Below are positions 1 to 5,952 of a stretch of DNA of 7,536 nucleotides, piece after piece. The notes beneath the pieces are model-generated. The model was not told where the DNA came from, made no database searches, and saw nothing but the letters and a program-made list of their open reading frames with translations. The stretch comes from DATHCB01 sp035319765 (GTDB lineage Archaea; Thermoproteota; Bathyarchaeia; Bathyarchaeales; SOJC01). The translations under genes were made by a program, and so were the position numbers. The number at the start of each line of letters is the position of its first letter. The stretch's first letter is position 1. The stretch is taken from contig DATHCB010000132.1 of the NCBI GenBank assembly GCA_035319765.1, forward strand, positions 1-7,536, read 5' to 3'.

Positions 1-1
1 A

Positions 2-55
2 AAGTCTGCAGAAGTTCCTTCTCTGGTGAATGAAATATTCAAAGAATGGAGTTGA
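2..55 (+). CDS. C-terminal end of an upstream protein (partial, 5' end outside window)
   Basis: The frame starting at base 2 is open from the window edge and reads 17 codons to a TGA at 53-55. The peptide (KSAEVPSLVNEIFKEWS) looks like an ordinary charged amphipathic protein tail, while the other two plus frames stop at once. The TGA lies 10 bases inside the following Argonaute gene, whose ATG is at 46, the usual arrangement of translationally coupled genes. The Argonaute has no Shine-Dalgarno sequence of its own (AAATATTCAAAGA precedes the ATG), which fits re-initiation by ribosomes finishing this gene. The fragment is too short to assign a family. Because it would be the first visible gene of the Argonaute operon, its product is a candidate partner or effector, but nothing here shows its function. 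Confidence 0.5.
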   Translation, partial: KSAEVPSLVNEIFKEWS

Positions 56-2346
56 ACCTAACGTATAATGCCAATATATTCCCATTGCTAAAGCATGAGG
101 ACCTTCCTGTTTACCGTTATAAAGCTGATGTCAGTCCGCAGCCAACGAATAGACCTCAGCTTTATCAGATTCTAGGAAATGTAGCCAAACAAGTCACGCG
201 CGGCGAAAGAAAGCCTGTTGTCTGTTTTGAACAACAGATAGAATCACTAGCATACCCAGTGAGCAAAACAAAAGATTTCATCGTAACTATTCCCGAAGTC
301 GGAAAGTTTAGTGTCGACCTTAACGAAGCTGGGAAATCTGTAGTAGGGATTGAGCAGTTCGATGAATACAAGCATCTCGTGAACCGGCTGGCAGATATAG
401 CGCTCACCGTGTTTTCAGATCAATACTACAAATTCCATCCGAAAGCACCCTTCATATTACGGGATGAACCATATTTTGACGCGGATCTAATCGAAAGCAC
501 CGGAATCATAGACTCAAAAAGGTACTATAGAGGGCTTCTTCACATTGGTGGCAGAATTGCATTCGTACTTAACCGCGAGACAGAGCTCAGATCAAACAAG
601 AATTTATTGGTTGAAATAAAGAGCTTAAAGAGACGCTTTGACGCGATGAACGATACTGAAATAGATTTCTATCAACCGCCACAAGCATTCGTCGATTACG
701 TTAACTCTGCGTTACGCGGGAAGAGCGCGGATGTGAAAGCTTACCCCGGTCCAAATGTACGAGCAATTCAGGCGATCACATGGAAGTATCGTGGATCTGA
801 TATTCCGCCAGGCTCTTCCAAATCGACAGTACAGTACTTGCGCGATACCTACGGGGTTTCCGGGCTCGATCCAAGGCAGCCTCTGGTAGTCTATGAGTTG
901 GAGGGCACGGGTAAAATGCAATATCATCTGCCCGAGGTTCTTTCTGTAGGTCATACGTTTGAAGATCTCAAGAAACGGATTCCGAGTTGGCAGCGGGCAC
1001 AAATATGGGATAGCGTCCACCCTGATTGCAAGAATCAGCTTTACAAGATATACGAGGTTGTTATGGAGATACATGAAACGCTACGAAAGCAGATGCCGGA
1101 AATATATCCGAAGATGGTCGAGATCTCGAATGAATCACTTGATGTCAGTGAAATGGTCACAGAGCCGATCGAGTTAGAACTACACTTTGCCAATAAGCAC
1201 CTTAAAATAAGAACGCCATACGATGTGAGCTTTTATCGAAGCTATTCAGAAAAGCCCGTGAAATTTATACGACCAGCGCCAAATACCAAGGCAATTGTCT
1301 CACTGAAGACCAAGACAAAGAAAATCGACAGCTTTCTGCAGGCGCTTTCAACAGAGTTTAGACTTCGTAATGACTCTGATTTGAGTTTTGATTTCACTTC
1401 ATCAGGTGCAAATGGAACGAAATATGTAAACCATGACTTGGTTATTTCGATCGGCAGCGAGGCTAGTGAGGAGAACGACGCGGAGCACAACGAGCATAAG
1501 CAGAAAACTCAGAACAGGTTTGGTATTGCTCATCAGCATGTCACTTTGGCTCACGCAGACAAGGACTCAATAATGGCATTGGTTATGCAGATGACGCTGA
1601 AACTGGGATTTGATCCATGGCTAATTGTTGCTCCACAGGGCATTCCGCACATCGTAGCGATTTACAGCTATCTGAACCCTACTTCGAAAAAACAAGCAAT
1701 TCTTGCCATGTTGCTCAACGGCAATGGGTCTGTGATGAAACAGTTTGGTCCTTTCGAAGCCACCAACGTTGAGGAAATAATAAAGTTACTGATAAGCGTG
1801 AATGAAGAATATCGCAGAGTCCTATATCTCGTTTCTTTCGACAGGTTTAGTATTCTTGATCGGTTTTGCAATGCACTCGAAAAGGCATCCGGCAATTATG
1901 AGTACTGCATCACTCAAGTTGACGACCAGGATCAGATCAGATTCTTTGAAACGTGGATCCCCAAGAAACTGCCTGGATTTGGCAAGAACGCAATGAAAGT
2001 TGCTAAACCGTCACGAGAAGCCTATGATACGGCTCCTCAAGGAGCTATCCTCAAGTCCGACGAAAACACGTTCTTTCTACTTACTGGAAGGACGATTGAA
2101 AAGGAAGGGCTGAAAAGAGGATGTCCCACGCCTATCAGGCTGTCCATCAGATTAGCTAAGGGAAAGGACTGGGATTTTGATAACATAGCGAGTTATATCA
2201 TGGCTCTGTGTATGATGGGAAGGGCAAGCGGTCACATGACCCGATTTCCTTCCCCGCTTTACTATCTTCAGCTATCTGCTCAATATCAAAACGAATTTGG
2301 TGCTCCACAGGTTGAAAAATTCAGGCAAACGATCTTCTACATCTAA
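46..2346 (+). CDS. Long prokaryotic Argonaute with apparently inactive PIWI domain
   Basis: Argonautes bind a short nucleic-acid guide and use it to find complementary targets. At 766 residues this is a full-length long pAgo. Domains in order: N domain (about 1-150, with VYRYKADVSP at 22-31 and DFIVTIPE at 77-84, both eukaryote-like), linker 1 (about 151-205, RYYRGLLHI), PAZ (about 206-300, ending TVQYLRDTYG, QPLVVYEL, YHLPEV), linker 2 (to about 400), MID (about 410-523) and PIWI (524-766). In MID the guide 5'-phosphate pocket reads H481, K485, Q497, K519, matching the Y-K-Q-K quartet of human AGO2 with Tyr changed to His. In PIWI the three recognisable catalytic positions are lost: the IGID strand is IVAPQG (P530/Q531), the RDG motif is SFDRF (F598-D599), and the last Asp/His is Q742 in PSPLYYLQL. 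The hydrophobic C-terminus IFYI resembles the AGO2 end and suggests the chain is complete. The PAZ 3'-end-binding subdomain seems shortened. The start overlaps the preceding gene and the end overlaps the helicase. It is most likely a guide-directed binder that does not cut. The family call is firm; inactivity rests on hand alignment. Confidence 0.9.
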   Translation: MELNLTYNANIFPLLKHEDLPVYRYKADVSPQPTNRPQLYQILGNVAKQVTRGERKPVVCFEQQIESLAYPVSKTKDFIVTIPEVGKFSVDLNEAGKSVVGIEQFDEYKHLVNRLADIALTVFSDQYYKFHPKAPFILRDEPYFDADLIESTGIIDSKRYYRGLLHIGGRIAFVLNRETELRSNKNLLVEIKSLKRRFDAMNDTEIDFYQPPQAFVDYVNSALRGKSADVKAYPGPNVRAIQAITWKYRGSDIPPGSSKSTVQYLRDTYGVSGLDPRQPLVVYELEGTGKMQYHLPEVLSVGHTFEDLKKRIPSWQRAQIWDSVHPDCKNQLYKIYEVVMEIHETLRKQMPEIYPKMVEISNESLDVSEMVTEPIELELHFANKHLKIRTPYDVSFYRSYSEKPVKFIRPAPNTKAIVSLKTKTKKIDSFLQALSTEFRLRNDSDLSFDFTSSGANGTKYVNHDLVISIGSEASEENDAEHNEHKQKTQNRFGIAHQHVTLAHADKDSIMALVMQMTLKLGFDPWLIVAPQGIPHIVAIYSYLNPTSKKQAILAMLLNGNGSVMKQFGPFEATNVEEIIKLLISVNEEYRRVLYLVSFDRFSILDRFCNALEKASGNYEYCITQVDDQDQIRFFETWIPKKLPGFGKNAMKVAKPSREAYDTAPQGAILKSDENTFFLLTGRTIEKEGLKRGCPTPIRLSIRLAKGKDWDFDNIASYIMALCMMGRASGHMTRFPSPLYYLQLSAQYQNEFGAPQVEKFRQTIFYI

Positions 2347-3718
2347 TCTTCATCTGCCAAGTTATAAAGAATGGCTGGAACATCTACAAGCATGCTCGAA
2401 GAAGTTCGAGAAATTCGGAAGCTTTCTTTCCGCCCAGAGCATGCTGCTTGAAAAAGTGTACACAATGATGCTGGCCAAAAACGCGAAAATAGTCAGCTTC
2501 ACAGCTCCTCCAGCATCTGGCAAAACCCATGTGATCGCACTTTGCGCTTCCGACTTGCGCGATCGTGGAATCTCAACGTGCATAGTTGCTCCCTGTAGCG
2601 AAGTTAAATGCGATTTTACGGCAGAGTTAGAAGAAGTCTATTCTAATGCCTCAACGATGCTACCTGTTTACACAACAGGGGCATATAGGAAAATCAAGTA
2701 TCGCTTCGATTTCGTTTTTGTTGATGAGGCACATAATCTGCGATCGGCAATAGAACTGGACAGAGATGTTGTTAAGTCCATTCACCTGGAGAGAGGCGAT
2801 CCGTTATTTGACTATGTTAGGAGGGGGTTCGAGAAAACTGGCAGGTATACCACGAAAGAATTGAGCATGGAGCAAGCATCTGACATCCTAAGAAGGATAC
2901 AAAATATAGAATATCGAAAAGAAGCTGGATATTTGCTTCGATCGTTATCGCAATGGAGGAGTTTTGGCACGATTTTCGACGACGCATGCGACTTGAAATT
3001 CTTGTCAGCTGATCCGCAAAAACGAAGCCTGATGCCCAATGGAAGACTGTTCCTCTTTTCTGCAACATCCCTAAGCAAAGATGAACTTGAATTCTATTGT
3101 GGCATACCAAAGACATCAGTGCGTACTGTTCGAATGGCCACCAAGGGATTCGCTCCCAAGAATAACATCTCATATTACGCCGTCAAGTGTAAATCCGACA
3201 TCGAGAAAAAAAAATTCATAATTTCTATATTAAGAACTTTCAAAACTCCAACGTTAATACTCCTCAATAATAATACTGCTTGCTTAGAATGGAAGAAAGA
3301 TCTCGCAGAAACGTTAGAGCATAGGGTTGTGGCGATAAATTCCGGACTCGATTATGAGACACGGTTGAGAATTTACAAGCAGTTCGTACGTCGACCCGAT
3401 CAGGTTCTACTTACCTCGTCAAGCGCTTTCTGGGAAGGAATTACGATTAAGAACCTCAAACTTTTGATCATTCCGAACATGCCTTTTCCGCAGCCTACCC
3501 TTTTGGATATCGCCAAGCGTCGACACACTGAATATCGCGAGATTGCTCGCAGACGACTTGTGCAAGGAATCGGCAGGATTGGAAGAGTGCCGGGAGAAAA
3601 GGGATTTTGTTTGCTTCTCTTTAGCCCCCCAAAAGTTAACCATAGTTTTACGGTAAAGTCGAAGAATCAGGTCGAAGTCTCAATCTCAGGTCGCGGTCTA
3701 TTTGGGCCCACGAGCTAA
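2297..3718 (+). CDS. XPD/Rad3/DinG-like superfamily 2 helicase lacking the Fe-S domain
   Basis: ATP-driven nucleic-acid helicases of this family unwind duplexes 5' to 3'. Visible motifs, in order: Q-like segment around Q47; Walker A APPASGKT (70-77); motif Ia TCIVAP (94-99); Walker B DEAHN (143-147, the XPD/DinG signature); motif III LFLFSATSL (251-259); motif V FWEGI (378-382) with the family-typical PFPQP (396-400); motif VI QGIGRIGR (423-430). The protein (473 residues) is shorter than typical XPD or DinG. Only about 65 residues separate Walker A from DEAH, so the Fe-S insertion is absent, and only about 105 residues separate DEAH from motif III, so the Arch-type insertion is reduced. The start is unsettled: TTG 2297, GTG 2300 and TTG 2312 are in frame; the first in-frame ATG (2441, residue 49) would remove the conserved Q47 segment, so an upstream start is preferred. 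From TTG 2297 it overlaps the Argonaute gene by 50 nt, with no obvious Shine-Dalgarno sequence, implying coupled translation and a shared role. Confidence 0.88.
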   Translation: MVLHRLKNSGKRSSTSNLHLPSYKEWLEHLQACSKKFEKFGSFLSAQSMLLEKVYTMMLAKNAKIVSFTAPPASGKTHVIALCASDLRDRGISTCIVAPCSEVKCDFTAELEEVYSNASTMLPVYTTGAYRKIKYRFDFVFVDEAHNLRSAIELDRDVVKSIHLERGDPLFDYVRRGFEKTGRYTTKELSMEQASDILRRIQNIEYRKEAGYLLRSLSQWRSFGTIFDDACDLKFLSADPQKRSLMPNGRLFLFSATSLSKDELEFYCGIPKTSVRTVRMATKGFAPKNNISYYAVKCKSDIEKKKFIISILRTFKTPTLILLNNNTACLEWKKDLAETLEHRVVAINSGLDYETRLRIYKQFVRRPDQVLLTSSSAFWEGITIKNLKLLIIPNMPFPQPTLLDIAKRRHTEYREIARRRLVQGIGRIGRVPGEKGFCLLLFSPPKVNHSFTVKSKNQVEVSISGRGLFGPTS

Positions 3719-3887
3719 CGTAATAGCTTAGCACGTGCCAGATTAACCAAGGAAAACCGCGCTAGCGCGCGCTTTAGGAATACTAATGTCCTTACAATAT
3801 CGGCAGTCCATTTCTTCGTTGAAAAGGAGGGTCTATAAAGATGATAATGGAAGCAGACGCGCGTGCCTAACATTTGAGTCAAGCTTG
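3719..3887. other. Non-coding gap after the helicase, with small palindromes
   Basis: I see no convincing gene here. The stretch holds an 8-bp palindrome GCACGTGC (3731-3738), a 12-bp palindrome CGCGCTAGCGCG (3758-3769), and a good Shine-Dalgarno sequence GGAGG (3826-3830) ten bases before ATG 3841. That ATG opens only nine codons (MIMEADARA, TAA at 3868-3870). No poly-T tract marks a clear terminator for the helicase operon. The minus strand is open over 3715-3909, but the peptide has no recognisable features and no ribosome-binding site was evident. Confidence 0.5.
3758..3769. repeat. 12-bp perfect palindrome, 40 bp after the helicase stop
   Basis: CGCGCTAGCGCG is a perfect palindrome, flanked by further GC alternation (GCGCGC) and A/T-rich ends (AAAAC before, TTTAG after). 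In RNA this could form a GC-rich stem at the operon's 3' end; in DNA it could bind a dimeric protein. No function can be shown from the sequence. Confidence 0.4.
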
Positions 3888-3908
3888 TGGAGATTTTATA
3901 AGTCTCCA
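3888..3908 (+). promoter_or_regulatory. Candidate TATA promoter enclosed by a 6-bp inverted repeat
   Basis: TGGAGA (3888-3893) and TCTCCA (3903-3908) are perfect inverted arms around the 9-base spacer TTTTATAAG, which contains an archaeal-style TATA box. Archaeal transcription usually starts some 22-27 bases downstream, here near 3922-3928, well before the gene at 4038. An inverted repeat exactly framing a TATA box is the geometry expected of a repressor that blocks TBP. The promoter call is plausible by position and sequence; the operator role is inferred. Confidence 0.45.
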
Positions 3909-3969
3909 TCGTTCCAAGGAGAGCAATAGGCTGAAAGGCAATTTATCGGTCGGTGTTGAAGTACGGATC

Positions 3970-4032
3970 ATGGGAAACTGCTTGAGAAAGCAGGAGAGTT
4001 CGAAGAAAAGTCTAGTTCTAGTCTTCCGATAG
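3970..4032 (+). other. Possible 20-codon upstream reading frame before the 4038 gene
   Basis: ATG at 3970 opens 20 codons (MGNCLRKQESSKKSLVLVFR) ending with TAG at 4030-4032, five bases before the GTG at 4038. It lies downstream of the predicted TATA box, so it would be in the transcript's leader. No strong Shine-Dalgarno sequence precedes it. It could couple translation to the next gene, or be chance. Confidence 0.15.
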
Positions 4033-4037
4033 AGCAA

Positions 4038-4634
4038 GTGTACTCCAATTCGGTCAGACCTAACTACATAAACTGGGATAACGCCCTATTGGCTGACGCT
4101 GAGAAGGTTTTCCATTTTTTGAATGTTTGGGGGCGTTGCCGCATGAAATGTAAGCCCCAAAATCTACTCGATATCTACAAGGAAATTCGGCCTTTCCTGA
4201 TTGAACTCGGAAACCTAAAACTTGAAGAAGTTAACTTTGATCAAGTAATTCGGCTGGGCGACAGCGAGAGCATGACTCTTCGGCCAGTATTTCATTTCGT
4301 TTTTGACACTTTGAGCAATATAAGAGGATTCGGTCCTGTTCCAGCTTCTAAAACGCTCCACCTAGTCGCTCCCTCATTGTTTGTCATGTGGGATCGTCCG
4401 ATTTGTAAGGAGCTTTATGACTTGAGGCTGAATGGATATTGCTATGCGTACAAATTTATCCCCAAGATGAAAGAAGAACTTGAAGAGGCCATTGAGAGTT
4501 GCATGCAAGAAAGAGCTTGTTCTCGGACAGATGCAGTAAAATGGTTATACGAGGAGATAGAAAGGATTCATCATACACGCAGAACACTAGCAAAAGCAAT
4601 CGACGAATGCAACTGGATCATAGCTCACCCATGA
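4038..4634 (+). CDS. Conserved-looking helical protein of unknown function
   Basis: 198 residues, soluble, mainly alpha-helical by composition, with no signal peptide or membrane segment. I do not recognise a named family with confidence. The most distinctive block is residues 96-121, a Gly-Pro turn followed by ASKTLHLVAP and LFVMWDRPI. A GxGPxxASK-LH-L-P-LF-xWD pattern is one I associate with uncharacterised helical proteins, and the turn faintly resembles a helix-hairpin-helix DNA-binding segment. Cysteines at 34, 38, 123, 135, 155, 161 and 191 are not in a clear zinc-knuckle pattern. The start is uncertain: GTG 4038 lacks a strong ribosome-binding site, while the frame stays open back to 3960 and the extra residues look protein-like, with CTG 3978 as the only other near-start codon. 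It follows the Argonaute-helicase operon in the same direction but after 319 bp, with its own candidate promoter. A role in the same defence locus is possible but unproven. Confidence 0.7.
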   Translation: MYSNSVRPNYINWDNALLADAEKVFHFLNVWGRCRMKCKPQNLLDIYKEIRPFLIELGNLKLEEVNFDQVIRLGDSESMTLRPVFHFVFDTLSNIRGFGPVPASKTLHLVAPSLFVMWDRPICKELYDLRLNGYCYAYKFIPKMKEELEEAIESCMQERACSRTDAVKWLYEEIERIHHTRRTLAKAIDECNWIIAHP

Positions 4635-4646
4635 TAGAGAGGGCGT

Positions 4647-4661
4647 TGTTTGGACCAAACA
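4647..4661. repeat. 15-bp palindrome just after the 4038 gene
   Basis: TGTTTGG and CCAAACA are perfect 7-base inverted arms around a single A, beginning 13 bases after the TGA at 4632-4634. A one-base loop is too tight for a normal RNA hairpin unless some inner pairs open, and no T tract follows, so a protein-binding site is as likely as a terminator. Confidence 0.4.
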
Positions 4662-4806
4662 TTATAGCGCGCACAAGCTTTAGCTATCAAAACTCTCCTT
4701 ACAAGTTAAGGTGTTTGCGTCAGAAGACTGTACCATGCGCGAAGATCTTGCAGATAGCTTTGACATGTCTATGATGCTTGGAAAGAACGAAAGTCGAGAT
4801 ATATTG

Positions 4807-4812
4807 AAAAAA
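4807..4812 (-). terminator. Candidate T-tract terminator for the minus-strand gene at 4868
   Basis: On the minus strand the sequence reads CTCATTTTTTCAATAT, a run of six T about 56 bases past the stop of the DUF457-like gene. Archaeal RNA polymerase commonly terminates at short U-rich tracts without a stem. This is a weak call from position and composition only. Confidence 0.3.
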
Positions 4813-4867
4813 TGAGCCTGATTTAACTCCAACTCTGATCATATATTCAACAGATTCGTCCGCCGCC

Positions 4868-5776
4868 CTAGACAGTAGCGACTTTCTCTTTAGATCTGGT
4901 GTGCCACTTTATCAAGATCAAACTTATGAGAGCACCTACTATGATTGCAAGAAGAACTGAGGACCAATAATGACCAACAGCTTCGAGATTTTTCATTATC
5001 TCCGCTTGAGCCAAGAAAATGCTGTAGCTGCTAAGCGCCAACCCCGCGACGAGAAGTGGGATTTTTAGAAAAGTAAGGGATGGTACCTTAACTGGTTCTG
5101 CTCTGTCCCGTCTGTCTAGCTCTCCAGCGCTAAACATCAGCGCTACCGACCCATACCCAACTATGAATAGAACCCAGTGGTTTGCGAAGAAATTCGATAG
5201 ATTGGTCAAATTGCTGGAGCCTTGCAAGAACAACCATACTAGAGTGATCGCAATCGACCCGATTAGAAAACCTTGATCAAGCAATTTACCGTTCAATGCG
5301 GGACCATAGGTCCTTCTCCAAGGGACGGGGCGATCACCTACTTCTCGGAGATCGGGGTCAGCGTTTTCAAGCAAGCCTTTGGGATCTTCCTGATAGAAAT
5401 AAACACGTTCTTTCGAGTCTAACGGCTCATCTTTGCCGTTGGCATTCTTTAAGCCTCGCTTGACTAGGCGGGTTACTGGATACAGCCACTCGCAGCCTCT
5501 ATCCTTGATCGTGGTGAAAGAGTCCTGAAAAACGTGAAGAAACATTCCAAGAGAAACAAACGGGCTAAGGAGATAAACTGCTCCCATAACGAACATGTTA
5601 TGGAACAAGGATCGATGAAGTTGCTCATCACGATATTTCACGGAAGGCATAAACCAGTATTCCCTGTCGAAATCAGGCAAGAGTGCACCTAAGGCCACTA
5701 ATAGTGCAATTTCTGGATGACCAAAGAAAAGAAACCCGACCGCAACGCCGAAGAAAAAGTGCGTCGTCAAGTTCAA
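4868..5776 (-). CDS. DUF457/YdjM-like membrane-bound putative metal-dependent hydrolase
   Basis: 302 residues, integral membrane. The N-terminal half carries the family's conserved polar residues between hydrophobic helices: H6 in the first segment, LPDFD (33-37), HRSLFH (54-59) and HVFQD (81-85), followed by GCEWLYP (94-100). These His/Asp residues are expected to bind metal; the family (YdjM-like, DUF457) is annotated as inner-membrane metal-dependent hydrolases, with no well-established substrate. A hydrophilic stretch (about 103-160) follows, then further membrane helices near 166-185, 200-217, 236-255 and 270-290, and a basic tail. The start is a TTG at 5776-5774, supported by GGGGTGAG on the minus strand at 5789-5782, five bases upstream. 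It lies downstream of the membrane-protein gene at 5927-6487 on the same strand, but 150 bp of AT-rich spacer with a likely terminator suggests separate transcription. It shows no visible link to the Argonaute operon. Confidence 0.82.
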   Translation of the reverse strand: MNLTTHFFFGVAVGFLFFGHPEIALLVALGALLPDFDREYWFMPSVKYRDEQLHRSLFHNMFVMGAVYLLSPFVSLGMFLHVFQDSFTTIKDRGCEWLYPVTRLVKRGLKNANGKDEPLDSKERVYFYQEDPKGLLENADPDLREVGDRPVPWRRTYGPALNGKLLDQGFLIGSIAITLVWLFLQGSSNLTNLSNFFANHWVLFIVGYGSVALMFSAGELDRRDRAEPVKVPSLTFLKIPLLVAGLALSSYSIFLAQAEIMKNLEAVGHYWSSVLLAIIVGALISLILIKWHTRSKEKVATV

Positions 5777-5781
5777 TTCAA

Positions 5782-5789
5782 CTCACCCC
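5782..5789 (-). promoter_or_regulatory. Ribosome-binding site fixing the TTG start at 5776
   Basis: The minus strand reads GGGGTGAG, a good match to the GGTGA core of the archaeal Shine-Dalgarno sequence, with five bases (TTGAA) before TTG 5776-5774. The in-frame alternative TTG two codons later would be less well spaced. Confidence 0.55.
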
Positions 5790-5834
5790 GAAAAAGCAAG
5801 TAGTACTATCACTGCATTTTTCTTTTTTGGTACA

Positions 5835-5952
5835 TATTTGGAAAAGCAGTTCTAAACGTTCGTTTCTCGGTTGCCTAATAGTATCTGTGGCACAAAAACG
5901 AAATAAAAGTTTCTCGGTTTTTAGGTCTAATGTGTGCCACTATTTGGAAAAG
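5835..5952. repeat. Two interleaved short direct repeats in A-B-B-A order
   Basis: TATTTGGAAAAG occurs at 5835-5846 and 5941-5952, and GTTTCTCGGTT occurs at 5862-5872 and 5909-5919, giving A-B-B-A with all copies in direct orientation. The second A copy lies inside the 3' end of the membrane-protein gene. An 8-bp inverted pair, GTGGCACA (5887-5894) and TGTGCCAC (5933-5940), lies in the same stretch. They may be regulatory sites or remnants of local duplication. Confidence 0.5.
5894..5908 (-). terminator. Candidate T-rich terminator after the membrane-protein gene
   Basis: About 20 bases past the stop of the 5927-6487 gene the minus strand reads CTTTTATTTCGTTTTTG, two closely spaced T tracts with no preceding stable stem. 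This fits archaeal stem-independent termination and would separate this gene from the DUF457-like gene downstream. Confidence 0.4.

Noticed and set aside
712..1074. 120-codon open frame on the minus strand
   Set aside because: It lies wholly inside the Argonaute gene, whose protein has recognisable PAZ motifs here; the opposite frame has none.
2546..2613. Four cysteines (residues 83, 95, 100, 105) between Walker A and DEAH in the helicase, suggesting an Fe-S cluster
   Set aside because: They sit in the helix after Walker A and around motif Ia, and there is no inserted domain between the motifs to hold a cluster.
2817..3173. 118-codon and 88-codon open frames on the minus strand within the helicase gene
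   Set aside because: They are antisense to clear helicase sequence including motif III and show no family features.
3715..3909. 64-codon minus-strand frame in the gap after the helicase
   Set aside because: It has no recognisable domain and covers the candidate TATA box and palindromes, so it is probably chance.
3719..4037. tRNA, CRISPR array or guide RNA gene in the largest gap
   Set aside because: I found no GGTTCRA-type T-loop, no regularly spaced repeats and no convincing folded RNA beyond small palindromes.
4499..4774. 91-codon plus-strand frame overlapping the end of the 4038 gene
   Set aside because: It is out of frame with a better gene for half its length, and the remaining peptide looks random.
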